DNA of 64,000 nt, from assembly GCA_029817715.1 (NCBI GenBank), contig JARUPY010000473.1, forward strand, positions 5,084,001-5,148,000, in the 5' to 3' direction. A program made the translations under genes and the position numbers. The notes beneath the pieces are model-generated. The model saw only the letters and a list, made by a program, of their open reading frames with translations. It ran no database searches and had not been told where the DNA came from. Origin of the DNA: Melastoma dodecandrum. Its lineage: Eukaryota > Streptophyta > Magnoliopsida > Myrtales > Melastomataceae. Of the stretch, positions 51,691 to 64,000 are shown one piece after another (the stretch's first letter is position 1; each line of letters opens with the position of its first letter).

Positions 51691-54600
51691 TGTGCGCACG
51701 CCCTTCCGGCCTAGCGGCGCGCGGCGGCGGTGGTTCCGGCAAGCCCGAGGATCCGGGCCCGCTCCCCTGAGGCCCAGTCCGGTCGGCGTTCCGGCTCGAA
51801 CGCCGGACGCTGCGGAAAAGGGCCCCAGGTTGGGCCTTCCCTTGATTCGTGAACGGGTCTGCGGGGCGTTTCGCCAACCGTCTCCAGTTCCCTGGAGGCG
51901 GTAGGCGAAAGGCTGCGTTAAGACCTCGCTCGCGAATTTCGGGGAGGGCCCAGGAGCGGCTCGAGTAGCCGTCACCTCACCCCAAATGGCTCCGAAAAAA
52001 GGGTAGTGGGATTTGTTTTAGCTTTGGAAAACTTGTTCGGAGTCGCCACCGACTTAGTTTAAAAATGTGATTTTTAAGTCAGAAAAATCAGAGTCTGGGT
52101 TCGGGGATTCCTATTTACTAACCTTAATATTCTACCACATGCGAAAAGGGTGGCGATTTGTCCAAAGAAGTTTAACTTTTGATTGACGGGTGTTGGGCCC
52201 GATCCGGGAGTAGGCCGGACTCTTATCGACGTTTTAACGGGTGTTGGACCCGACTTTAGGTTGGTTTGATTAAAACAAGCATGCGACATTAATCCTAGAG
52301 CCTAAGCAAGCACGCAATCACAAGCAATTATTTAGATCAAAAGAGCGGGGAAGGGGCGGTGATTGCGGGCCTATGCACTTGGGCCCGCAATCCGTTACAA
52401 TTGGGCTTAAAATAAAATTCGGGGAGGCTACCTTGGTTTGAAGGTTGGGGCCGCTTTGTCTTCAAGCCCGCGGTGTTTTAGGCCGGGGTAGAACCACGCG
52501 GTTTGATACACGCGTCTTCGTGTGATCTTCGAAAGTTTGGATTTGGGTCTTCCGAAGTTGCATGCTCAGTGTACATGCGAAGAAAATATAAGTGTGAGTA
52601 GTATCGTTAAATTCGAACAAAACTCAATTAGATTGAGAATTAGTAAGGCTTGTCTTACCGCTTTGGTTGAAGGCATTCTCTTGAATGTAAATTGTCGAAA
52701 ATTCCCAGGAAGTTCTCCCATATTTTACATGCAAAACAAAGGGAAAATGTTAGTGATATTCATCAAAATGTAATAAGTCCAAGCAAAAACGTAGATATCG
52801 AAATCTAAAATCATAAGATAAATAAATAAAAAAAAAATCGATATACTCAGGTTTTAAAGAAATTAGCAAATTTACCAAGTATCTAAGTTAAAACTCACAA
52901 CTTGTAAAAAAAGAATTTAAATCGAAACTCGAAGCAGTTGGGCTTATTACCTTTTTGTGGAAATCCCGTGGCCCATTGCAAAAACCAAGCCTTATTTTGT
53001 TCTGATTCTGATGTAGGCCCTAGGCTTGATATTCTTCAGCCCAGCAACCCAAACCCCTTTTGTTTTTACCTTCACTTCGGAACTCCATTGGGAGCACTCT
53101 ATCTAGAGAAGTCTTGGCATGTTGCTCTGACCACAGGAAGACCTCGAAGACACCGGAAGAGGGAGGATCGGCACCATCAGATTTGAGGGCGCTGGAGGGC
53201 CGAGATGAACAGGGGCTACTTCAAAGGCGCAACGCCGAGATGGTCGGACCTGAACTGGGGAGTGGGTGTCGTTGGGCGCCGTCGTCATACCCGATCTGAA
53301 GGCGGGAGGAGACGGGTTGCTGGGATGCCATCGGAGGAAGGCTGGGAAGCTGGTCGCCGCCGAATCTGGGGAAGTGGGGGTGAGGAGCTGCCTTGGGGAG
53401 AGGCTGTGATTGGCCGCTGAAAAATGTTGGAGGACAGTTCGCCGGGGCTTTTGTAGAGCCGGTAGAGACAGGGGATGGTTGCTGGACGAGGGTGAACCCG
53501 AGGCGGTTGGATGCACCGCCGCGGGACTGTCGTCGGGAATGAGGAGTTGCCTCTGCTTCCGCTTCTGGAAGTGACCCAGGGGAAAGGTTGGTTCGTGGCA
53601 GGGTCTGGTGGTGATCAGGGAGCTGAAGAAGGCGACGGCTTAGAGCTTGATGCAGGGAAGGTGGCTTCGTCGCTTCTCCACTTCTCTTTACTCTAAGACC
53701 TGTACGAGTAACAGAGAACATTAGTAATAAAAGAACCTCCCATCTTCAGGAGGCGATTTCTAATGGCTCTTTGTTCTCCAGGAATGGATAGACCCAGCTT
53801 CACTCGAGGTCAGCTTCATGGTACGTCAAGAAAAACTGGTTTGGTATAGCTGGAAGTCCAAGGCCTCCGCAACGAACGTTGGTGGTGGTCATCGTTGTTC
53901 TTGCTAAGGTGAGTTGGAGTTAAACTGACCGTCGATGTTGAAAAGGCCGTTGATGTTGCTGCTATCTATTATTGTCGTCAGGTTTGAGCCGGTTTAGATG
54001 GGGGGTTCCACGATTACTTCTGCTCCTTACCTTGGTGCAAGAGACGGCCGAAGAGCTGGGGACGATGGGAAGGTGGTTGTTGAGATTCTGTGATCGTTGC
54101 AAGGAGTCTGGGAAGGAGGGAGGAGAACGATGACTTCGTAATCTCCCTCTCCCTCTCCCCCCTTTCGATTGGTAAAAATTTCTTTTCTGTTTGATCGCTT
54201 TCCCCGGAGTGAATAGAGAATTCTCCTTTCTTTTATATCCTCGTTTCCTCCCCTCTTCTGGTTTCCTTCCCCCTTCTTGATCTGGTTCGTTTCCCTCTGC
54301 CTCTTCCCCCCCCCCCCTCCATTTCTCACTCTCTTTCATTTAGTTAGGATTGGGCTAAGTCTGGTTGAGAAGGTTGAAACGGTTAGGGAACAGGATCGTT
54401 TTGGGGGGAATGATTCTCTGACAGCTGGTGATTCAGGGGAGGCTGCAACCGTCAGAGAGGAGGGCTGCATTGTCGGGATCGTCCTTGGCAGATCCTGTCG
54501 AAAGCAAAGGTGAGTCTGGTTTTGGGCTTATTTTGTGCTGTGGGCTTGTTGATGGCATTAGGCCATCGGGCTTGGCTTCGGCTTTTCTTTGTTTGGGCTA

Positions 54601-55322
54601 ATTTCCTTGGATTGGGCTTAGTTTGGTGAGCCTTTTGCTTGGCCAGGCTCTTCTTGCTTAGGCTTGCCCCTTTACGATCACTTTCGGCCTGTGATTCTTC
54701 TGTTTTGGGTTTCTGTTGGTTGTGATGGCTGGCTGTCGACCAACTGTTGCTGCTCTCTCATTCTCTTTGGCTGCTGCTGAAACGATGCTTGCAATTGGTG
54801 TCTAAACGAGGCTTCTTCACCAACTGACCATTTTGCGATGCAATTACAGGGGCCGATGCAGCCTTTCCTCTCTGAGCGGTTGTATTTTGCTGCATTAAAT
54901 TCTAGCAATGCTTCCAACAGTATTCTGCCCAACCAGAGGACTGCTGTCGCATTCTGCCACTGCTACTCGCGATGTCTTGAAGCAATCATTTGGTGCTGTT
55001 GTTGAGACAAAGGAGTGCCAGAATGCCCACTAGAAGGTATCCTTTTCAAAGATCCAGGAATGAAGGTGATGTTCCTCGATTGACAACTGGCTGTAGGGAT
55101 ATTCTGAACATTTGCCAGCGGCTCCATCTCCTGTATCTTCTGCCACGGGAATTTTGCATTGGTGACATGTCGAGGATTTTTGTATTTTGTGTTAGAATAC
55201 TGCGGAAGTCCTGGTTGTATTCCTACGGATTCTTGCTATATTTTATATATCAAAGATCATGAAAGTCGATGAAATGCGTAGCTTAAGCAAGTGAGTCTAT
55301 TATCATATTTTGAGGTATTACA
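51691..55322 (-). repeat. Outer (5') LTR of element C
   Basis: 3632 bp, nearly identical to 35291-38946. A 15-bp block present at about 36030 (ACCTCCCCTTTG-like) is missing here at about 52428. The outer end TGTAATACC abuts CTCGC at 55323. Confidence 0.92.
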
Positions 55323-57279
55323 CTCGCCATCTGTTTGATAGGTACATGAGCATCTTTATACAATAGACATCAGGCAAGAGTAACGATTTCGTCAATCCTT
55401 TGATTCCTACTGACAAAGACGCAATGACGAAACACAATAAGGGAAGTATCAAAGCTCTACTTCGCCTTTCATATAAATGAAGTTACATGAGCAAACTTCA
55501 TTCTTACTTTAAAAGAAACAAGTTACATGAGCTCACTTGTTGTCCGCCCTTTGGCGAGTGCAGGAACATGAACATCCTTGCACTACGAACAAAGGCGCGG
55601 GCGGTTGGGTGGAAATTTCGAATCAAATTTCGAGATTGCCTTTGTTTATCACCAAGGATGATTGCATTAATTCAATTCTAGCACTTGCTCTATGAAACAA
55701 GTTACAAGAGCTCACTTGTGTGTCCACCCTTTTGCGAGTGTAGGTACATGAACATCCTGAATTACGAACAAAGGCGTGGGCAGTCGGGTGGAAGATTTCG
55801 AACCAAAGCTTCGAGATTGCTTTTGTTGTCACCAAGGATGATCATATCGAAAGGGAGTATCATATACACTACTCTCTAACCAATTTCTTATCATTCCCCA
55901 GACGGAGTCATACCTCCATTTTCCCAACTGGAGTCAGTGGCGAACACCGCATTCCTTAACAAGAGTAGAATATACATGCATATTCTTCCAGAACGACCAT
56001 CGAGATGAGCATATTCATCTCATATCCACGGCGAATACCCAACTTTATTATAATCTCCCCAAGCGAGAGTCGAAGTACATGAGCTAACTTCACCTCCGTC
56101 CGTTGTTAACTGTCTAGGCACACGGAATCCGCACAGTACGGTACAAACTCTTAGGCAACGGCGTGGGTAGTCGGGTGGAAGCCGTTCCGAGTCTAATCTC
56201 AAGGACCATGACTAGGGCATGAAAGTGTAAACACTTTCCCCACGAAGCTTGCACAAGAGCGCCACCTTAGTATGACGTCTCCAAAGAGGTTTGCGTACCG
56301 AAACCTATTCACTTCTTAAGCATTTGTGTGCCCTTTTCCATACAATTTTAAAAGATTTTTGACAATAAGAATGCTTCTGAGCGAGAATGGAAAAGACAAG
56401 CCCATTCCTAAACACTTACCCAAAGAGATGAGTGCAAACACCACGAGAGTTCACATACATATGTCTGGGCGGACAAAGAATCCTTTGACGAAAGATGCTC
56501 AGACTGGAATGAGATCGAGCATTCATTCTCTACCCTAAACACAAAACATTAACCATTGCTAGCCCTTCTGAGCCAAAGTCGAAGTTTCTATATACACTAC
56601 TCCCTCTGAGTCTAAGGACCACCTCACACTGAGGTAAATAGAGATAATGTAGTCAGAAACCGAGAGCATCGGACCACAGAGGTGACACTTCCTGCAAAGA
56701 GGCACCATCAACAGACATGCACTTCAGTCGAGTCGCTCTCAAGGACAGAGTATCTTCAAACAATTTCATAAGGAGTCCAAAGCATCTCCCACGAAATCAA
56801 TGAGAGAAAGAAAATGGAGCAAATCCCTATATTTTAGTAAAGAAAAAGCAGGGTCAGCGCAAAAACCAAAGTCTTTAAAAAAACCCTCAACCAAAAGGCC
56901 TTATGTCAAACCCACATTATAACCATACAAAGACTCCTTCGACCGGTACATGAGCATCCAAGTCAAAGGAATTCTGAAATCTTACCCAGACAGCTTTCAA
57001 AAATAAGAGTGAGCCGTGAGAAAAGTCATAAGCCCTTCTCCAACCTCGCTATGAAGCATTCAAATAGACATTGTTAAAATAAAGCATGGCATACATGAAT
57101 GTCTTAATCACACATGTTTGATTACTGCGTATTTCACGGGGATACATTTATTACTAACATGTTCCTTGATGAAGCCCCAAAGAACAGGTCTATCAAGGAT
57201 ACCCTGATCCACAATTTGGGGTATAAATGAAGTCTTTGCGAGAAAATCCTTTCAAGATTATCTCGCAAAGAGGAGCAAC
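55323..57279 (+). other. 3' spacer of element D, right part, with PPT
   Basis: Continuation of D's repeat zone interrupted by element C. It contains further modules with TAGGTACATGAGC and CAAGTTACATGAGCTCACTTG, then spacer homologous to element C's 3' spacer in the opposite orientation. The PPT AAAGAGGAGCAAC is at 57267-57279. No coding is supported. Confidence 0.6.
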
Positions 57280-57296
57280 TGTAACACCCCAAATTG
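57212..57296 (+). other. Two-stem structure around the PPT of element D
   Basis: Outer arm CAATTTGGGGT (57212-57222), inner hairpin TCTTTGCGAGA (57233-57243) with TCTCGCAAAGA (57261-57271), PPT, LTR start, and outer arm ACCCCAAATTG (57286-57296). Both stems are perfect 11-bp. Counterpart of 38933-39011 in element C, with different sequence but the same pairing. Confidence 0.7.
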
Positions 57297-60200
57297 GGAA
57301 AAATAGCAATCAATAAATTTGGCAATCGGGCAATTAAAAAAAAAGGGAAATCAAAAGTGGAGATTTGGGAATGAAACAATCGTCTCTGAACCTAGACATT
57401 TTTCTTCAGACAATCTCCAATTAGATAATCATACAATCACACGTAAAAAAAAGAAAAAAATCAATCAGGATCTCTGGAATCCTCTCCTTCCTGAGAGACA
57501 AATCCTCCCCATCCCCTTTCAGACAATTATCAGACAATCAGGAAAAATCAGAGGACGGCAAAAGAGACGTCTCACCCTCATACGCTCCGCCCCTCCGGGA
57601 ATCGGAGGCCAACTCCTCCTCCATCACATGCAACCGGAGGCCAACTCCTCCCCGACGTACACAAATCGGAGCCAAGGACTTTCCCCCTCCATTGCTGACG
57701 AGCCAAGGCCTCCCAACGTCAACCGTCTTATTCCAGCCAATACTTTCCTCTCCAGGCATCCTCCTGTCAAAGCCACGATCCAAGTATGGACAAGAACTGG
57801 CTCAAAGGAAGCCCCCTAACGGACTCCCGACGTCCTTCTTTCTCCCCGGGCAATCCCGGGGCGAGGCAACCCCTCGGTGAGTTTTCAGTCTCACTCGTGC
57901 AACTCAATAAATGAACACCCATGACATCCGTTACACTAACCGTATTCTGTCTACTCCTGTTTTGGTGTTAATTTCATGAACACACTGTTATTCGCGAGTT
58001 CGGGATGGTCGGAGGCTGGAAATCGCGAAGCATGATGTCGCAGTTTACTTCTGCAGGTGCTGCTAGTCCGTCCAGTGACGGAATCGAGCTTAATCAGGTC
58101 TATCCTCTTCCTCTCTCTCTCCTGGTCGTGTGGATAACTTATGCATTTAAATTTAGCATGTGTAGCCTGAGTTATGGCCGATTCTTTAGATGGACGCATG
58201 CTGAAGTTTGCGAAGCCCGTCGCTGCTGTCATTACTTCATGTTTTATGCATAAGTCTTCTCTCAGTACATGGATTGAGATGATTTTAGACTCTTTGGATT
58301 TCTTCATTAATGAGGAACAATTTTCATGTTGATCACTTTCCCAAAAGAACATGTTTAGCCGACGTTTTTTATCCTTGAACGTCAACGAATAAAACTGACC
58401 TGTTTCATGCATCCACGAGGCAGTAGTCGTACTCCGTTGGACATAACTTTGTCTGTGAAGTTTGGATCTGCATGAAATTACTTGGGATCACTTTCCACTT
58501 AAGTTATCTAAAACTTTCATGTTTTGAACTTTTTCATTCGAGGTCTCTTCGGTTGGGTTTCATCCAATGAAATTGGACTGTGAGTTAGCCTCGGTCTGCA
58601 CACGAGCAGGAAGGCTGATTCGGTTTTTTGGACACAACTTTAACACCAAGTCTCCATTTCACTTGAAATTTATTGCATTAGATACCTATTTTATTTATCT
58701 AAATCTTTCATGTTTTGAAAATTTTTATTAAAGCAACAAAATCTGGTCAAATCATTAGCGGAGTGCAGCGGACACAAAAACGTCATTTCACCTTGCATCA
58801 GACAAATACTACTGAAAGAAAATTATTTACTTTTCAAACCACACATTGGAATTTTATGAAATTAGTGTTTACAGAACCATATTTCAGTTTTCTACAACTT
58901 TCCTCTTTTGAGTTTTTACATTCGGTTCTATCTAGTTGGTCTAAAAATTCAGAGAATATAAAGCCCTCCCTTGACTCTTGCCTTCCAGCGGCAGGATGAG
59001 TAGTCTGTGCACCGGAAGGCATAATTTGCTCATATAAAATCAGAATGAACTACAATTGGAATATAAAGTTAAAAATTCAATCCTTTACAAATTTTATGTT
59101 TGACATTTCTCATTTTGAGCAACTTAAGTACACGGTCAATGGGATCAAGCTCACCCCTGTAAGCTGTCCGATTGGAACATGTCCAGTTTGAACAGCCCCA
59201 CTCTTTGCTTTACTGGCAACACAGCACATGTTATTTTTTCCTAAATTTTGATGTGATGAATTATGTTTAAGTTTTCTAGTTTCTGGTAAAATTTTACAAA
59301 TTTTGGAGTAGTTTACGATAAGTTATAAATTTTTTAACCATCATCCATTTGTCACAATTTGAGTAAACGTTCTAAGATTAGCCAAACTTTTCTTTGCCTC
59401 GTGGAATAGGATCCCACCATTAGATTTTTTCGTCAAATTTGACAAACATGCTTGTCAGTAATCTCTTTACTTATATGAATGGTTAGCTTCTTATTCTTTC
59501 GACGGCGTAACTACTTATGTTTGTCTCTTTGGTCATATGTTTCGAACATTCTACTTTCAATATTCATTCATTCTCGTAGGATTCATAACATGTATGAATC
59601 AACGGACCGGACATGGAACTTCTCTAGCTATTTATTTGGGGTTTTCTCGAAAGATCACAAGTTGACTCGATTCCTCACCCTCAAACGGTAAGTCATACCT
59701 TACTTATTCAATTCGATTGAATTTCGTTCAAATTTAATCGATACTATGGCTTTGTACATCGCTCTCCTTTCCTTTGTTTTGCATGTAAAATAACGAGGAA
59801 TTCATCACCAAGGGACATCCATTTTTCGACGTCACTGAAGGTCAATATCAAGGGGCCACACAACGCCCTGTTATCTTTCGACATCACGGAAGATCGACAT
59901 CAACGGGCCACACAACGCCCCGTAAGTCTCACTCCGACTTACAATAGTTAATTTTAATTGTTTCAAATATTCAATTAGAATTTTCTGACCACCGCATTCT
60001 GGTTTGATTTGCATGAAAATCAATCGAACTTCACGGGAGTTCGACAAAACGAATTTCGAATACTGGAGGCGCGCGAAGAAACCCATGGTGGAAGCACATC
60101 TCGAAAGCGGCCTCAACTGACGAGCCCGACCGATGTAAAGCTATCCCAGAGGGCCTCAGGTACATGAGGGAGGTGCGGGCCTCCCGTTTTTCATTATTTC

Positions 60201-60905
60201 CACATGTAACGGGTCGTGGGCCCAAGTGCATAGGCCCACGGTCACCATCCTTCCCCGCCCCCTTTGATCTAAATAATTGTTTGTGCTTGGCCGCATGTCT
60301 TAGACTCATAGGCTTATTGTCGCTTGCTGTTTGCCAATCACACATGAGTTCGGGCCCAAAAAGCCTGAATCAGGTCCAACGCCCATAAAACATTGACATG
60401 AGTCCGGAGTCATGTCCGGATCGGGTCCAACACCCGTTAAACAACAGCAAATCTTTTGGAGCAAACGCCACCTACCTTTTCGCATGTTTAAATGTAAGAG
60501 TTAGTAATTAGGAATCCCCGAATCTACTCTGGTTTTCCGACTTAAACCAAGCTTTTAAAATTAAGTCGGTGGCGACTCCGTATAATTTACCTAGGTTAAA
60601 CAACAACCTTTTACGGAGCCATTTTGGATGAGGAACGGACGACACGAGCATCTCTCGATTTCTCCCGAAAGTTCCTCCTTCGGATCATGTTCCGCCTTTC
60701 GCCCGCCGCCTCTTAAGAAAACAGAGACGGTCGGCGAGGGACCGAGCAGGTCCAGTTAGGAACCCAGGGAGGGATCACCCAATTCCCTTCCGCAGCGTCC
60801 GATTGCCGAGTCGTGACGTCGACCAGTTGGGCCTTGGGGAACGGGCCCGGATCCTCGGGTTGTCCAAACTGCCACGCGCGTGTTAGGCCGGAAGGCGCGC
60901 GTACA
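57280..60905 (+). repeat. 3' LTR of element D (3626 bp)
   Basis: Full-length copy of the D LTR, including the 59083-60060 part absent from the 5' LTR. That part holds a 53-bp direct repeat (TTTCGAC(G/A)TCAC at 59825 and 59878). It is related to the element C LTR by blocks such as GGGCCCGGATCCTCGGG near the 3' end and TTTGATCTAAATAATTG. Confidence 0.88.
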
Positions 60906-61676
60906 TCCCGGATGACGACTCCGCTAGGGACTCCACATGTGGATTCTTGTTTGTGCATGTACTTGCTTGGCTCGGTGCCCTTTTGGTTGCTCTCATGGTT
61001 GTGTTTGTTTACCGCTTTCCTAGGCATGTCTAGGTGAGTCCCTATACCCGGGACTAGGATTTTAGGGGGTCACCGAAAGGTACGGCCTCGCTGCTTTCTG
61101 CGGCTAGTAGGCTATGGACCGGGACCCGCCTCCCTTTATCCGAGGGAGGTCATAGAAACCTCTTCCGAGTCTAGAATTGATTGCTCACTACAGGTACCAG
61201 ACGCCGCACGTGCATTTGTTTGTTACTGAGTGTCTACTACATGTGCAGGGATAGGTGTCAGGTACGACTTTGTTTGTGATAAACTGAAAACTTACATTGC
61301 TCCTTTTTGCAGTTGGATTGGGCTTATTACAGCGGGCTTCAAGAAACCTCTTTTCTCCCATCTCTACTTACTGTTACTGCTTATTGCATTCATACATTTA
61401 AACAACCACATAAATATCTGTCTGATTGCAGTTTTCAGATTAACGCATCATTTGTAGTAACTATTTCATCGCATTACTGCATTACATTTGAAATTGCATT
61501 TACGTAATGCATGCTCCCAAGCATACACGAATGCGATTACACATCACAAACGTATCATGCATCGAGCACTTTGTTGCACGATACTAATATAATCCTTCTC
61601 TCTGTTTCCTTTCCAAGATTTAAAAATGGTTCATCGAACGGGACTAGGGGCAAGATGTGAAAATTACAAATTTACA
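60906..61676 (+). repeat. Duplicated leader after the 3' LTR of element D
   Basis: Primer site (60913-60931, two substitutions) and leader matching 30130-30945, ending abruptly at AATTTACA. The right arm of the primer-adjacent hairpin is deleted between two TTCTT repeats. The presence of internal sequence after a 3' LTR shows a tandem arrangement, later truncated. Confidence 0.8.
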
Positions 61677-64000
61677 ACCTTAATGAAATTCGAACTCAAA
61701 TGTTACTAATCTTTTAATGTCATTGTCATATTTTAAATATCACTCATATTTTTTTAGAGTAATTAAACAATAATTATATAATTATATTCCAGAAAAATAA
61801 GGTAGGTCGAATTTGCATAGCCTTAAAAATAATTTTATAAATTACATATTTTTTCCCTTAATTTTTCAAATACACTATATCTTAAGGTCACCCTCCAGGC
61901 GTTTGATTTGAGATCGGGTCCCCTCGTTGTTGTTCAAGTTTATTGCTTTGTGAATAGTCGCTTGATTTAGATTATTGGGTCTTCCCTCCTTTTCGTTCTT
62001 TGATTTTTTTTTTAAAATGTCTGTGGTTTCTGTTGGGTTGTTGTGATTTGTTCGTTTGATCTTTGTATTCATCCATTAGAATCTAATTTTTTATTTTATT
62101 TTATTTATTTCAAAATTTAATATAATTTTTTAATTAACGAATCGTATATTAAAATATAACAATTTTTCAAGGAAATAATTTCCTTCATATTTATTTGTGT
62201 TTTATTTTAATAAGCTTTTGTTACACGGTTACATGATACAAACGGTAAGCACATAAAAATGGCTATCCGAAAGAGATACAATGGTTAGGAGTCAAAATTT
62301 CACAAAGGGCGTGCTATTAGTAATTTTGGGTGTGAAAAATATATATTAATTATGATTTTTTTGGAATTATTTTTCACAGTTATAATTTTATGTTCATTTT
62401 TAATTTTTACAACACATTTTTGATGTGTTACTATATATTCCAGTTCAGATTATTAGAAACCCAAGAGAACCAATTAACACCTATTTAACTACATAACTTT
62501 AAAATATGAAATTTTTATTTTAACGTTAATTAATATTACTTTTTATTAATACATGATTGTCTAAACTCGCTAGATGAATTGGGTTGCAATATTTTTATGT
62601 AGTTTTACCTTTTTAAATAAAAAAAATTGAATAAATTTGAGGTCTATTTCAGAAGACAAATAGTAATCAATTTGATTAAATTGTTTATTAGAATAATACC
62701 CCATTTATTTCTTTAAAAAATAATTTTATTTTTCTAATTATCTAAGAGGGATCATTTTTTAAAATTCAGTAGTAGAGTTTTAAATTAAAAAATAATAATT
62801 AATTAATATTTTTGTAAAATAGTTGAATACATGTCCTATTATTAAATTATTTTTTTAGACAAATTAATTTAGAATTACTCTTCGTACTATTATTAAGTTA
62901 AAATATTTTCGGGACAAATTAATTTAGAATTACCCTCAGATAAATAATTAATAACTAATAAAAATTAATATATGGATAGAGAAAAGCGTAATTAATTAAT
63001 TAATTATGGAAAACATGTGAAAGAAAATTACCTCTCTATAGCAACCAATATCAACATTGTGCTACGAGAAGGGAAGGCAATCCTCGAACAAAATGGAGCC
63101 GATGTCCAATCACACAGAATTTGAGGAGAGCAGGGTGACATCCACACACAACCGGAGTTGAAGGGAAGAGAAACACGCAACTTGAGGAGAGTAGGTGATA
63201 ATCCACACACCACACTCACCAACCCACAACAGAAAGATGTTACAAAAATACTGATGATAAAAGGCAATTGCAATTTCTTTTTATAATAAAATATTTTTAC
63301 TATCGTTGTATAATGAATGATTCTTTGACCTATTATTTCGTTACCTGAACGAAAATTTAGATATTTCTTTGAGCTAATTGAGTAAAATAATCATATCTTT
63401 CAAAAAAAAAAATCAAGTATTATTTTCCGTAAATATTATTTTTAAAATTTGAAATCAATTTAGATATTTATTTGAATTAAGTGATTAAAATAATTGAACC
63501 TTTATAAAATTAAGTATTTTAAGTAAATTTTACTTGAAATTAATTTTTAGTTTTTTCATAAATATTTGTAATATCTATAGTACTAAATTATTGACATGCT
63601 ATTTACCAAAGGTTTTTTAATTTTAAACAACTGTAAAAGGAATATATAATTTTAAAAATAACATTTTTAATATAATTAAAAGAAATATCAGGTTTATGAA
63701 GAAAATAATTATATATAAGTGATAGTTTTTTATTTTTTCATGGTTACAAACTTATAATAATTAATGAAACAATTGTTATTAATTTTGATTATAAAAAAAA
63801 TACTGTTAAGATTATTTTCATGATAATAATGAAGTTTTCGAGATAAAAAAATTAATGAAACTAACACTATGTCATTAATAAATGCAAGTTTGGCTTTATG
63901 TAAATTGTGATAAATTAATACAAGGTTTCATGATAATATACACCGCCGAATTTTGGCTTTATGTAAATTGTGATAAATTATATTAATAAATACAAGTTTG
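61677..64000. other. AT-rich intergenic DNA
   Basis: No gene, RNA or transposon end is supported. A short direct repeat containing TTGAGGAGAG(C/T)AGG lies at about 63120 and 63183. A 63-bp offset repeat of TTTGGCTTTATGTAAATTG occurs at 63889 and 63952. The minus ORF 63028-63273 overlaps the first repeat and has no recognisable domain. Confidence 0.55.
63889..64000 (+). repeat. Short direct repeat at window end
   Basis: About 29 bp beginning TTTGGCTTTATG repeats with a 63-bp offset; flanking AATAAAT(G/A)CAAGTTTG also repeats, so the duplication may continue past the window. Confidence 0.7.

Larger units (their letters stand above)
33654..55322 (-). mobile_element. Element C: giant Tat/Ogre-like gypsy element with compound three-LTR structure
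   Basis: Flanked by a perfect 5-bp duplication CTCGC (33649-33653 and 55323-55327) inside element D. Read on the minus strand: LTR (55322-51691), primer site, leader, ORF1, gag, protease, G-patch, intron, RT-RNase H, integrase, long 3' spacer, PPT, LTR (38946-35291), then a second primer site, leader and ORF1 fragment (to 33842) and a 188-bp piece of a third LTR (33841-33654). The 20-kb main unit, the extra ORF1 before gag and the intron before RT fit Ogre-type elements. Stops and frameshifts make it non-functional, but the two complete LTRs differ by only about 1.5-2% by eye, so insertion is recent. Confidence 0.85.
27473..61676 (+). mobile_element. Element D: giant non-autonomous Tat/Ogre-like gypsy element, hosting element C
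   Basis: LTRs at 27473-30129 and 57280-60905 begin TGTAACACC and end CGCGCGTACA. Both are followed by TCCCGGA, the primer site and the same leader. Without element C the total is about 12.5 kb. The interior lacks ORF1, gag, protease and RT; only an integrase-end relic, degenerate repeats and a long 3' repeat zone remain. After the 3' LTR the leader is repeated to 61676 and then stops abruptly at host AT-rich DNA, so D was once part of a tandem LTR-interior-LTR-interior array whose right end is lost. GTTAG at 27468-27472 has no partner downstream, consistent with that loss. Confidence 0.8.

Noticed and set aside
63028..63273. 81-codon minus-strand ORF as a membrane protein
   Set aside because: It overlaps a short direct repeat in AT-rich spacer and has no signal other than hydrophobic composition.

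Overview
This is about 64 kb of nuclear DNA from a flowering plant, most likely a eudicot. Evidence for this is spliced genes with GT/AG introns, long AT-rich intergenic DNA, plant-only protein families (DnaJ with DUF3444, fasciclin-like arabinogalactan protein) and dense LTR retrotransposons. There is no sign of bacterial or organellar gene organisation. Only two host genes look intact and recognisable: a four-exon cyclin-D1-binding protein 1 (CCDBP1/GCIP) homologue at 9556-11485 (+) and a single-coding-exon DnaJ/DUF3444 protein at 22117-24171 (-). A small unrecognised ORF (7501-7929) may be a third. The rest is transposable elements, broken gene pieces and AT-rich spacer.

Layout. 1-5082: a host exon and a later coiled-coil pseudogene, separated by a short gag-only gypsy element (A, 363-4236). 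5512-9261: two solo LTRs flanking the small ORF; the second ends about 295 bp upstream of the CCDBP1-like start codon. 11779-16523: a graveyard holding a fasciclin fragment, a Mutator-like transposase C terminus, an LTR piece with an array of GACGCGTC-like palindromes, a degenerate hAT BED finger, a tRNA-Ala relic and a copia-type solo LTR with a perfect 5-bp target duplication. 16611-21739: element B, the gag-pol relative of A, frameshifted and internally deleted. 22117-25640: the DnaJ gene with a probable leader intron. 25641-27472: AT-rich spacer with microsatellites.

27473-61676 is a nest of two giant Tat/Ogre-like gypsy elements in opposite orientation. The outer element D (+) has about 3.6-kb LTRs but almost no coding capacity. 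The inner element C (-, 33654-55322) is inserted in D's 3' repeat array and is flanked by a perfect CTCGC duplication. C carries an extra ORF1 upstream of gag, then gag, protease, a G-patch, a probable intron, RT, RNase H and integrase. C is a compound element: LTR, full interior, LTR, second partial interior (leader plus ORF1 fragment), then a 188-bp piece of a third, more divergent LTR, all inside one target duplication. D also has leader sequence duplicated after its 3' LTR.

The observation I consider most worth following is a two-stem structure around the polypurine tract of both C and D. An outer stem pairs the pre-PPT region with the first bases of the 3' LTR, and an inner hairpin runs into the PPT. 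Between C and D the stems stay perfectly paired while their sequences change, with at least three covarying base pairs. A second conserved hairpin lies directly after the primer binding site. 61677-64000 is AT-rich spacer with no gene I can support.
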